A stretch of 64,000 nt of DNA. It comes from Amaricoccus macauensis. GTDB taxonomy: Bacteria > Pseudomonadota > Alphaproteobacteria > Rhodobacterales > Rhodobacteraceae. The stretch is taken from assembly GCF_014201905.1 (NCBI RefSeq), contig NZ_JACHFM010000002.1, positions 62,001 to 126,000 on the forward strand, read 5' to 3'. The notes below the pieces were generated by a model. That model was not told the DNA's origin, did not search any database, and worked only from the letters and a program-made list of their open reading frames with translations. The first letter of the stretch is position 1. Each line of letters starts with the position of its first letter. Made by a program: the position numbers and the translations under genes. This document shows positions 56,025 to 64,000 of this stretch, in pieces.

Positions 56025-56653
56025 GCGTGGCTGAAGGAAGCGCAGCCCCGGGCGGCGTCGCGCGGCGTGGCATCGTCGATGGCATCGTCCGGACCTGGGC
56101 GGCCCCTCGGCGCGCCATGGCGGAGCGCATGGCGGCAGGGCTGACCGAGAGCCGGGCGCTTGCCGACCTGATGCTGGCCTGCGGGCTGCTGTTCGTCGCG
56201 AGCCTGCCCGGCGCGCGGCGGGAAGCGGCGGCGCTTGCCGGGGCAACCGGCGAGCCGATGGTGGCGGCGGTGGCGGCGCATGCCTTCGCCTGGATCGCCG
56301 TGGCGCCGCTCGCGGCCTACGGGGGCGCGGCGCTCATCCATCTCGTGGCACGGGTGTTCGGGGCGCCGGCGGGTTTCCTGCCGGCCCGAACGGCACTCTT
56401 CGCGGCGATGCTCGCGGGCACGCCGATTGCGCTCGGAATGGCGCTTCTCAACGTCCTCGTGGATGCGGTTCCGGGGCTGTTGCCGGTCGTGGGGCTGCTG
56501 GGCTATGCCGGCCTCGCCGGCTGGATCTGGCTCTTTTCGGCGAGCCTCGCGGAGGCCGAGGGGTTCCGGGCGACGAGCAGGGTCATTGCGGTGATGCTTG
56601 TCGTCGTGGTCGGGGTGTCGGCGGTTGTCGCGCTCGTGGCGGGTGGTATCTGA
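56021..56653 (+). CDS. Yip1-like integral membrane protein (copy A)
   Basis: 210 residues from a GTG overlapping the sufD stop. A hydrophilic N-terminus of about 45 residues is followed by about five hydrophobic segments. The layout (hydrophilic front, then LADLMLACGLLFVASLPGARR, then a bundle of helices) is that of bacterial Yip1-domain proteins often found in suf operons of Rhodobacterales. No catalytic motif is visible. Family assignment is tentative. Confidence 0.65.
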   Translation: MSVAEGSAAPGGVARRGIVDGIVRTWAAPRRAMAERMAAGLTESRALADLMLACGLLFVASLPGARREAAALAGATGEPMVAAVAAHAFAWIAVAPLAAYGGAALIHLVARVFGAPAGFLPARTALFAAMLAGTPIALGMALLNVLVDAVPGLLPVVGLLGYAGLAGWIWLFSASLAEAEGFRATSRVIAVMLVVVVGVSAVVALVAGGI

Positions 56654-56662
56654 GTTTGGAAT

Positions 56663-57255
56663 ATGGATCGGGGGCGGCTGATGTGGGGTGAACTGATCAG
56701 GGACAGTTTCCTGCGTCCGCGCGTCGCGGCACGGCGGGTGCTGGCACTCGATCTGTCGATGTCGTTCCTTCTGCAGGCCGCGGTCCTGGTCACCATCATC
56801 GGGATGGTGCTTGGCTTCGCCGCGTTCCGGGTGGCGCCCGAGGCGATCGATCAGGTGTCGGCGACGGTGCTTTCCTCGCCGCTGGCGGGCGCGCTGATGC
56901 AGCTCGCGGCCATGGTGGTGGTCGTCATTCTCGCGGCGCGCGTCGGGCGGCTGTTCGGCGGCACCGGGCGGTTGCAGGGCGCGCTCGCGCTCGTCGTCTG
57001 GCTGAATGCAATGATGGTGCTGCTGCAGGCGGTGCAGCTCGTCGCGCTGATGGTGCTGCCGGCGATGGCGGCGGCGGTGGCGATCATGAGCATCGTCTGG
57101 GTGCTCTACGCCTTCGCCTGTTTCGTCGCCGAGCTGCACGGATTTCGCAATGCCGCGGTGGTGCTCGCCGGGGTGCTGGCGACCAGCGTCGTCCTGATGC
57201 TCGGGGCGGCGATGCTGGCGGCGATCCTCGGGTTCGCGCCGCAGGAGATATCGTG

Positions 57256-57256
<1 letters not shown>
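56663..57256 (+). CDS. Yip1-like integral membrane protein (copy B)
   Basis: 197 residues with about five membrane helices. It begins MDRGRLMWGELIRDSFLRPRVAARRVL, a basic amphipathic front typical of Yip1-family proteins, then LLQAAVLVTIIGMVLGF and further helices. An ATG six codons in (56681) is possible. Its stop overlaps the sufS start. Like copy A it has no known function in cluster assembly. The two share topology more than sequence. Confidence 0.7.
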
Positions 57257-58476
<1,220 letters not shown>

Positions 58477-58496
58477 GCCCGCTGTGAACGCTGTGG

Positions 58497-58523
58497 AAAA
58501 AGGCGTCTGACCACGTCAGACGC
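58497..58523 (-). terminator. Rho-independent terminator for the pccR transcript
   Basis: GCGTCTGA (58503-58510) and TCAGACGC (58516-58523) form a perfect 8-bp stem with a five-base loop. On the minus strand it is followed by CC and five T residues. It therefore ends minus-strand transcription coming from pccR, about 100 bases past its stop, and may also limit readthrough from sufS. Confidence 0.85.
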
Positions 58524-58621
58524 GGCGTCCCCGATCGGCCCCGCGACGGCCTCGTCGCTCTCGGAATCTCCTGTGCAGCGTCCGGGACAGTCTCGCGGGG
58601 GCCGGGGGGCGCGCGAGGCGG

Positions 58622-60022
58622 TCAGCCGATCCGGTAGGGCAGCACGTCGCGCGAGTTGGGATCGACGGTGACGGGCCGCTCCAGAGGCGGGACGGCGCGC
58701 TGGTGGCAGTCGCGGCGCTCGCAGATCCGGCAGGAGACGCCGATCGGCTGATAGGCGGCGGCGTTCTTCAGGTCGAGATCGTCGGCGTAGACCAGCGCTC
58801 CCGCATGGGCGATCTCGCATCCGAGGCCGATCGCATAGCGGCGGACCGGCGCGCGGAAGCCGCCGCCGGGCTTCGAGACGTCCCGCGCGAGGCAGAGATA
58901 GCGGGCGCCGTCCGGGGTCTCGGCAAGCTGCCGGAGGAAGCGGCCGGGGGTCTCGAACGCCTGATGCACGTTCCAGAGCGGGCAGCCGCCGCCGAACCGG
59001 GCGAACTGCAGCCGGGTCGCGGAGTGGCGCTTGGTGATGGTGCCGGCCTGATCGACGCGGACGAAGAAGAACGGCACGCCCTTGGCACCGGTGCGCTGCA
59101 GTGTGGAAAGCCGCTGGCCCACCTGCTCGATCGAGGCGTCGAAGGCACCGGCGAGGGCTTCGAGGTCATGCCGGAGCTCCTGCGCGCGGCCGAGGAACTG
59201 CGCGTAGGGCAGGAGCGCCGCGCCGGCGAAGTAGTTGGCTAGGCCGGTCTTGCAGATCGCCCGCGCCGCCTCGGTGCGAAAGCGCGCGAGATCGAGCGTT
59301 GCCTCCAGCAGGTCGTCATGCTCGATGAGCGCGATCTGGTGCAGGATCTGGAAGGTCTGGGTCGCGCCCGCGGAGTGCGCCGCGAGCGCGAGATGCCGGG
59401 CTTCCGGGTCGAAGCGGCGGAGCGGTGCATCCGCGGCGGTGGCGACGGTGATGCCGTGTCGCGTCTCGAGCCACCGGGCGAGTGCGGACCGCCGCTCGCC
59501 GTCGCCCAGCCGGGCCGCGAAGTGCTCGGCGGCGCGATCGACGGCGTCGATGTAGTTGTCGCAGTAGTGGAAGAAGTCGCGCACCTCCTCCCACGGCAGC
59601 GGCGCGAGGGCCGCATCCTCGCGCCCGAGCGCCTCGTTCACCTGCGCGAGGCGCTCCTGAGTCTCGCGCAGCTCCCGGTGCAGGGTCAGGAACGAGCGTG
59701 CAAGGTTCGGCGCGTTCGACGCGAGAAGCTGGATGTCGCCAAGGGGCGGCGCCGTGCCGAAGACCGGGTCGGCGAGTGCTTCGCGAATATCGGCGACCAT
59801 ACGCTCGGTGGAGCCCGCGGCGAGTTCGGTTACGTCAGCGCCGAGTTCCTGCGCGAGCGCCAGCACCACCCCGGCCGAAACCGGGCGGTGATTGTTTTCC
59901 ATCTGGCTGAGGTACGACAGGGAAATGCCTAGTTTCGCGGCATAATCCGCCTGCGTCAGTTTCAGGCGCGTTCGGATCTCGCGGAGCTTTACGCCGGCGT
60001 AGAGTTTTGCATTCGCTGACAT
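58622..60022 (-). CDS. pccR: Short-chain fatty acyl-CoA regulator PccR (XRE family)
   Basis: 466 residues. An N-terminal XRE helix-turn-helix (about 10-65) reads [22 protein letters not shown] long IrrE/ImmA-like and DUF2083-type region follows, ending in a cysteine cluster [13 protein letters not shown]. This is the ScfR group, whose Rhodobacter sphaeroides member PccR controls propionyl-CoA carboxylase in response to propionyl-CoA. It is divergent from pccB, and the intervening 146 bases hold TTTGCAA-type sites, so the regulator-target pairing is firm. No clear ribosome site precedes the ATG. The start codon abuts a TTCGCAA half-site, so the regulator may repress itself. Confidence 0.93.
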   Translation of the reverse strand: MSANAKLYAGVKLREIRTRLKLTQADYAAKLGISLSYLSQMENNHRPVSAGVVLALAQELGADVTELAAGSTERMVADIREALADPVFGTAPPLGDIQLLASNAPNLARSFLTLHRELRETQERLAQVNEALGREDAALAPLPWEEVRDFFHYCDNYIDAVDRAAEHFAARLGDGERRSALARWLETRHGITVATAADAPLRRFDPEARHLALAAHSAGATQTFQILHQIALIEHDDLLEATLDLARFRTEAARAICKTGLANYFAGAALLPYAQFLGRAQELRHDLEALAGAFDASIEQVGQRLSTLQRTGAKGVPFFFVRVDQAGTITKRHSATRLQFARFGGGCPLWNVHQAFETPGRFLRQLAETPDGARYLCLARDVSKPGGGFRAPVRRYAIGLGCEIAHAGALVYADDLDLKNAAAYQPIGVSCRICERRDCHQRAVPPLERPVTVDPNSRDVLPYRIG

Positions 60023-60024
60023 GG

Positions 60025-60072
60025 TTCGCAACTTTGCACTTCGCAGCCTGTCTTTGCAATCTCATTTGCAAA
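60025..60072. promoter_or_regulatory. PccR operator region (TTTGCAA boxes)
   Basis: TTTGCAA (60053-60059) and TTTGCAAA (60065-60072) are separated by five bases, the spacing of the ScfR/PccR box known from Rhodobacter. Weaker half-sites TTCGCAA (60025-60031) and TTTGCA (60033-60038) lie closer to pccR, and TTTTGCATT at 60005 falls inside its coding start. The whole cluster is between the divergent pccR and pccB starts. Confidence 0.88.
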
Positions 60073-60168
60073 TCTGCCGGAGAGGCGTTGCGGGGCGGAG
60101 TATGTCGTGGCAATGGCAGTGGGAGAACCCGGCGAGAACCCGGCGACGGAACCTTGGGGGAAGCGCGC

Positions 60169-61701
60169 ATGAAGGACATCCTCGACGAGCTCGAGACGCG
60201 TCGGGCAGAGGCCCGGCTGGGTGGCGGGATCCACCGCATCGAGGCGCAGCATGCCAAGGGCAAGCTCACGGCGCGGGAGCGGATCGAGGTCCTGCTCGAC
60301 GAGGGCAGCTTCGAGGAGTTCGACATGTTCGTCTCCCACCGCTGCGTCGACTTCGGCATGGCCAAGACCAGCTATCCCGGCGACGGCGTCGTGACCGGCT
60401 GGGGCACGATCAACGGCCGGCAGGTCTACGTGTTCTCCCAGGACTTCACCGTGTTCGGCGGGTCGCTCAGCGAGACGCACGCACAGAAGATCTGCAAGAT
60501 CATGGACATGGCCGTGCAGAACGGCGCGCCGGTCATCGGGCTGAACGATTCCGGCGGCGCGCGCATCCAGGAGGGTGTCGCGAGCCTCGCAGGCTACGCC
60601 GACGTCTTCCAGCGCAACATCATGGCCTCGGGCGTCGTGCCGCAGATCAGCGTCATCATGGGGCCGTGCGCGGGCGGCGCGGTCTATTCGCCGGCGATGA
60701 CCGACTTCATCTTCATGGTGCGCGACTCGTCCTACATGTTCGTCACCGGGCCGGACGTGGTGAAGACGGTCACGAACGAGATCGTCACCGCCGAGGAGCT
60801 CGGCGGCGCGAAGACCCATACCTCGAAGTCCTCGGTGGCTGACAACGCCTACGAGAACGATCTGGTGGCGCTGTCGGAAGTGCGGCGGCTCGTGGACTTC
60901 CTGCCGCTCTCGAACCGGGAAAAGCCGCCGGTCAGGCCGTTCTTCGATGCGAACGACCGGGCGGAACCGAGCCTCGACACGCTGGTGCCCGCGAACCCGA
61001 ACACGCCCTACGACATGAAGGAGCTGATCCTGAAGGTCGCGGACGAGGGCGATTTCTACGAGATCCAGCCGGATTTCGCCCGGAACATCCTGACCGGCTT
61101 CATCCGGATCGAGGGCTCGACGGTCGGTGTGGTCGCGAACCAGCCGATGGTGCTCGCGGGCTGCCTCGACATCGACTCGGCCCGCAAGGCGGCGCGGTTC
61201 GTGCGGTTCTGCGATGCGTTCGAGATCCCGATCCTGACCCTCGTGGACGTGCCGGGCTTCCTGCCGGGGACCGGACAGGAGTACGGCGGGATCATCAAGC
61301 ACGGGGCGAAGCTGCTCTTCGCCTTCGGCGAGGCGACGGTGCCGAAGGTGACCGTCATCACCCGCAAGGCCTATGGCGGCGCCTACGACGTCATGAGCTC
61401 GAAGCATCTTCGCGGTGACTTCAACTATGCCTGGCCGACGGCGGAGATCGCCGTGATGGGGGCGAAGGGCGCGGTCGAAATCCTCTACCGCTCCGAGCTC
61501 GGCGATTCCGAGAAGATCGGCGCGCGGACCAAGGACTACGAGGAGCGGTTCGCCAATCCGTTCGTGGCCGCCGAGCGCGGGTTCATCGACGAGGTCATCA
61601 TGCCGCACTCGACCCGCAAGCGCGTGGCGCGTGCCCTTGCCTCGCTTCGGACGAAGAAGCTCGAGAATCCCTGGAAGAAGCACGACAACATTCCGCTCTA
61701 G
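60169..61701 (+). CDS. pccB: Propionyl-CoA carboxylase beta chain
   Basis: 510 residues, the usual PccB size. The carboxyltransferase signatures are [21 protein letters not shown]-type strands, [30 protein letters not shown] and, in the C-terminal half, [26 protein letters not shown] and [15 protein letters not shown]. It transfers carboxyl from biotin to propionyl-CoA to make methylmalonyl-CoA. It starts the operon that ends in pccA. The CoA-transferase and ligase genes earlier in the window may also feed propionyl-CoA. Confidence 0.95.
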   Translation: MKDILDELETRRAEARLGGGIHRIEAQHAKGKLTARERIEVLLDEGSFEEFDMFVSHRCVDFGMAKTSYPGDGVVTGWGTINGRQVYVFSQDFTVFGGSLSETHAQKICKIMDMAVQNGAPVIGLNDSGGARIQEGVASLAGYADVFQRNIMASGVVPQISVIMGPCAGGAVYSPAMTDFIFMVRDSSYMFVTGPDVVKTVTNEIVTAEELGGAKTHTSKSSVADNAYENDLVALSEVRRLVDFLPLSNREKPPVRPFFDANDRAEPSLDTLVPANPNTPYDMKELILKVADEGDFYEIQPDFARNILTGFIRIEGSTVGVVANQPMVLAGCLDIDSARKAARFVRFCDAFEIPILTLVDVPGFLPGTGQEYGGIIKHGAKLLFAFGEATVPKVTVITRKAYGGAYDVMSSKHLRGDFNYAWPTAEIAVMGAKGAVEILYRSELGDSEKIGARTKDYEERFANPFVAAERGFIDEVIMPHSTRKRVARALASLRTKKLENPWKKHDNIPL

Positions 61702-61870
61702 AGCCCAGAGATCGCACGAGAAACGGTGGACACGGCAGTGAAGGCACAGGCGACGATCCGGGACGTCCGGACTCTGGCGACGACATTCGCCCGGGGCCGC
61801 GCCGCGGCGCCGGTTGGACGGTGCCGCGGCGGAGCGCTATTCTCTCCCGTGACACTGCTGGATTCCCGCC

Positions 61871-62116
61871 ATGGTCCGACGTCTCTGGCTACAGTTGCCG
61901 AAGCTCGTGCGCTTCATGCTGACGCATATTGCGAACGGCATGGTGCTCGGCTGCGTGTTCCTGTTCGGAATGATCTGGTGGGACGTCTGGGGGCTCGGGA
62001 CCATGCTCGAGAAGGACACGACCGGGCTCGCCACGTTCGTGCTCTTCTTCCAGACGTCGCTGACATTCGGGGCGATTTCCATGGGCATCGCCGTCATGCA
62101 TCTGGGCGAGGACTGA
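61871..62116 (+). CDS. Small membrane protein between pccB and pccA
   Basis: 81 residues with two hydrophobic segments: FMLTHIANGMVLGCVFLFGMIWW and TTGLATFVLFFQTSLTFGAISMG. The N-terminus is basic (MVRRLWLQLPKLVR), so both ends are predicted cytoplasmic. I recall similar small hypothetical proteins in the same place in other Rhodobacterales but no named family or function. It is 169 bases after pccB; a GC-rich GCCGCGGC inverted repeat at 61801-61830 lies in that gap. Confidence 0.75.
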   Translation: MVRRLWLQLPKLVRFMLTHIANGMVLGCVFLFGMIWWDVWGLGTMLEKDTTGLATFVLFFQTSLTFGAISMGIAVMHLGED

Positions 62117-62132
62117 GCGCAGGGGTCCGGCC

Positions 62133-62483
62133 ATGCTGAAGCATCGTGGCTTTCCGGGGCGGCTGCCGGGGTCGGACCTGCAATTCACCATCCGCCGGGC
62201 CGACCCGCGCAAGGTGACGCCGCTGAAGGCGCGGGAGCGTTACGCCGACCGGCGGGCGATCGACCGCGCGGCGGACGAGGCGTTCCTTGGCGCGCTGATC
62301 GAGCATTTCGGCGAGGAACCGTTCGAGCGGGGCAACCTCGATGCCGGGCGCCTCGGGTGGCTGCTCGGACGCGAGGTGCTGCCGGCCGAGGATCCGTTCG
62401 ATCCCGCGAGTTACGAGGCGCTGCTGCGCGTTGATCTCGCCCGGGCGCGGGCAAGCTTTCCGGGGGCCTTCGATGGGATGTGA
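62133..62483 (+). CDS. Uncharacterised soluble protein in the pcc operon
   Basis: 116 residues, charged, no membrane segment or signal peptide. CAGGGG lies before the ATG, and it starts 16 bases after the small membrane-protein gene. Tracts such as RADPRKVTPLKARERYADRRAIDRAADEA suggest helices. I recognise no family. Its codon use and spacing resemble real genes, and its place in the pcc operon suggests co-regulation with propionate metabolism. Confidence 0.65.
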   Translation: MLKHRGFPGRLPGSDLQFTIRRADPRKVTPLKARERYADRRAIDRAADEAFLGALIEHFGEEPFERGNLDAGRLGWLLGREVLPAEDPFDPASYEALLRVDLARARASFPGAFDGM

Positions 62484-62567
62484 ACCGTCGCCGTCGTCTG
62501 TGCGTTGCCTCCTGGGGGACATCCGCCCGCCAGGCGGGACGTCCCGTTTGGGAAAGGGAGGCATGTC

Positions 62568-62744
62568 ATGTGGAAGGTCATCGCATCTCTGGCGTTCTGC
62601 GCCGCGCTGCTTGCGGGGTGCGGCGAGTCCAGATCGACGCGCGTCATTACCGGCGCGGCCGGCGGTGCTGTCGCCGGTGAGGTTCTCGCCGGTGAGCCGC
62701 TTGTCGGCGCCGCGGTCGGCGGCGGCATCGGCGCGGTGCGCTGA
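62568..62744 (+). CDS. Tiny lipoprotein with a glycine-zipper tail (1)
   Basis: 58 residues. The N-terminus is a lipoprotein signal peptide with the lipobox LLAGC, the cysteine being residue 18. After it come ESRSTR and a glycine/alanine/valine-rich stretch with GAAGGAVAGEV and GAAVGGGIGAV, a glycine-zipper pattern. AAAGGGAG lies a few bases before the ATG. A hairpin-prone GC-rich stretch (62516-62545) lies upstream. It is probably anchored in the outer or inner membrane. Function unknown. Confidence 0.75.
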   Translation: MWKVIASLAFCAALLAGCGESRSTRVITGAAGGAVAGEVLAGEPLVGAAVGGGIGAVR

Positions 62745-62852
62745 GCGCGGTCGCGCTAGAGCTTGCCTGAGGGGACGCCCGTGCCCGACCGGGGCAGGGG
62801 CGTTCGCCTCTGCCGCGGCCCGAACGACAACCAGAACCGGAGGAACGAGACC

Positions 62853-63035
62853 ATGACTCTCCTGCGCACTGCGGTCGCCCTCGCGATCGTCGGATTTCTC
62901 GCAGCCTGTGTCAGCGACGTGCCGTCCGGGACTGCGCCGATCGGGGCTCCGATCGATCCTATGACGGACTCGGGCCTCTCGCCCGATCCGATGAACCCGG
63001 GCGAGATTGACGACAGCGTCGGGACGGCGATGTGA
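62853..63035 (+). CDS. Tiny lipoprotein (2)
   Basis: 60 residues. A lipoprotein signal peptide ends in the lipobox FLAAC (cysteine at about residue 19). The rest, [18 protein letters not shown] onward, is Pro/Asp/Ser-rich with no fold evident. CGGAGGAAC precedes the ATG. A 10-bp hairpin with a tiny loop (62793-62814) separates it from the previous lipoprotein gene. It is followed 35 bases later by pccA. Confidence 0.75.
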   Translation: MTLLRTAVALAIVGFLAACVSDVPSGTAPIGAPIDPMTDSGLSPDPMNPGEIDDSVGTAM

Positions 63036-63070
63036 TTCAGGCGCGCGACAGCGCAGCCGGCGGAGGCGGA

Positions 63071-64000
63071 ATGTTCAAGAAAATCCTGATCGCGAACCGT
63101 GGCGAGATTGCCTGCCGGGTCATCAAGACGGCGCGGAAAATGGGGATCGCGACCGTCGCGGTCTATTCCGACGCCGACGCGGGCGCGCTGCACGTGGAGA
63201 TGGCTGACGAGGCGGTGCACATCGGCCCGCCCCCGGTCAACCAGTCCTACATCGTGATCGACAAGATCCTCGACGCGATCCGCCAGACCGGCGCCGAGGC
63301 GGTGCATCCGGGCTATGGCTTCCTGTCCGAGCGCGCGGATTTCGCCGACGCGCTGGCGGCGGAAGGCGTGGCGTTCATCGGCCCGCCCGCGTCCGCGATC
63401 CGGGCGATGGGCGACAAGATCACCTCGAAGAAGCTCGCGGCAGAGGCCGGTGTCTCGACGGTGCCGGGCTACATGGGGCTGATCGACGACGCGTCGCACG
63501 CGGTGCGGATCGCGAACGAAATCGGTTATCCGGTGATGATCAAGGCCTCCGCCGGGGGCGGCGGCAAGGGCATGCGCATCGCCTGGAACGACGCGGAGGC
63601 AGCGGAAGGCTTCGAGCGCTCGAAGTCGGAAGCGGCGTCGAGCTTCGGCGACGACCGGATCTTCATCGAGAAATTCGTGACGCAGCCGCGGCACATCGAG
63701 ATTCAGGTGCTCGGCGACAGCCACGGCAACTGCATCTACCTGAACGAGCGCGAATGCTCGATCCAGCGCCGGAACCAGAAGGTCATCGAGGAGGCGCCCT
63801 CGCCGTTCCTCGACGATGCGACGCGCAAGGCGATGGGCGAGCAGGCGGTGGCGCTCTCGAAGGCCGTGGATTACGCGAGCGCGGGCACGGTCGAGTTCAT
63901 CGTCGATGGTGAGCGCAACTTCTACTTCCTTGAAATGAATACACGACTTCAGGTCGAGCATCCGGTGACGGAGCTGATCACCGGGGTCGATCTCGTGGAG
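63071..64000 (+). CDS. pccA: Propionyl-CoA carboxylase alpha chain, biotin carboxylase part (3' truncated)
   Basis: The first 310 codons run off the end of the window in frame. It begins [19 protein letters not shown], with [18 protein letters not shown] (about 75-95), the ATP-grasp glycine loop [14 protein letters not shown] (about 160-173), [17 protein letters not shown] and [14 protein letters not shown], all of biotin carboxylase. The biotin carboxyl carrier domain at the C-terminus lies outside the window. With PccB it forms the biotin-dependent carboxylase. GGAGGCGGA precedes the ATG. Confidence 0.95.
   Translation, partial: MFKKILIANRGEIACRVIKTARKMGIATVAVYSDADAGALHVEMADEAVHIGPPPVNQSYIVIDKILDAIRQTGAEAVHPGYGFLSERADFADALAAEGVAFIGPPASAIRAMGDKITSKKLAAEAGVSTVPGYMGLIDDASHAVRIANEIGYPVMIKASAGGGGKGMRIAWNDAEAAEGFERSKSEAASSFGDDRIFIEKFVTQPRHIEIQVLGDSHGNCIYLNERECSIQRRNQKVIEEAPSPFLDDATRKAMGEQAVALSKAVDYASAGTVEFIVDGERNFYFLEMNTRLQVEHPVTELITGVDLVE

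Overview
The window is GC-rich, densely packed chromosomal DNA from an alphaproteobacterium, most likely a Rhodobacterales-type organism. The taxonomic pointers are the CckA cell-cycle kinase, the helicase / S4 protein / fdxA / carD string, an iscR-led suf operon with inserted membrane proteins, and a divergent pccR-pccB pair with a TTTGCAA-type operator leading through small proteins to pccA. I see no tRNA, rRNA, insertion sequence, phage gene or CRISPR array. Both ends cut a gene: the tail of a helicase-like protein on the left, and the front of pccA on the right.

Layout. 1-8015 is housekeeping: helicase tail, S4 RNA-binding protein, 7Fe ferredoxin, CarD, an RsmB-type rRNA methyltransferase, CckA, and on the minus strand gluconokinase and the NAD(P)HX repair enzyme. 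8182-12032 holds a fused acyl-CoA ligase/GNAT acetyltransferase and a TauE-type exporter. 12136-27778 is a one-directional catabolic block: a Gfo/Idh/MocA dehydrogenase, a family I CoA-transferase, an enoyl-CoA hydratase, an aldehyde dehydrogenase, a glucose-type sugar ABC transporter, two GMC oxidoreductases, a LacI regulator and an FAD-dependent oxidoreductase. Its substrate is unknown, but the gene set suggests import of a sugar-like compound, several oxidations, and entry into CoA chemistry.

27795-45102 is a hydantoin / cyclic ureide utilisation island. It holds an ATP-dependent hydantoinase pair (hyuA/hyuB), a hydantoin racemase with both catalytic cysteines, a D-carbamoylase, a D-hydantoinase/dihydropyrimidinase, an M20 L-carbamoylase-like enzyme, a D-amino-acid oxidase-like flavoenzyme, a RidA imine deaminase, a complete Liv-type ABC transporter and two paralogous IclR regulators. 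Related dyad sequences lie in the two intergenic regions beside the IclR genes. Together the genes could import a hydantoin, open either enantiomer, remove the carbamoyl group and deaminate the amino acid to a keto acid.

45138-50115 holds assorted single genes (DUF4202, a 2-hydroxyacid dehydrogenase, a LysE exporter, an SMP-30-like periplasmic protein, an AraC regulator, an alpha/beta hydrolase). 50280-58476 is the Fe-S assembly operon: iscR, a NifS/IscS-type desulfurase, sufB, two paralogous tiny membrane proteins, sufC, sufD, two Yip1-like membrane proteins, sufS. 58622-64000 is propionyl-CoA metabolism: pccR, pccB, two small uncharacterised proteins, two tiny lipoproteins and pccA.

The least expected structural signal is a set of short imperfect tandem duplications (12-16 bp units, once 38 bp) at gene 3' ends in which nearly every unit carries the stop trinucleotide TGA. 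Six such places occur in the 64 kb.
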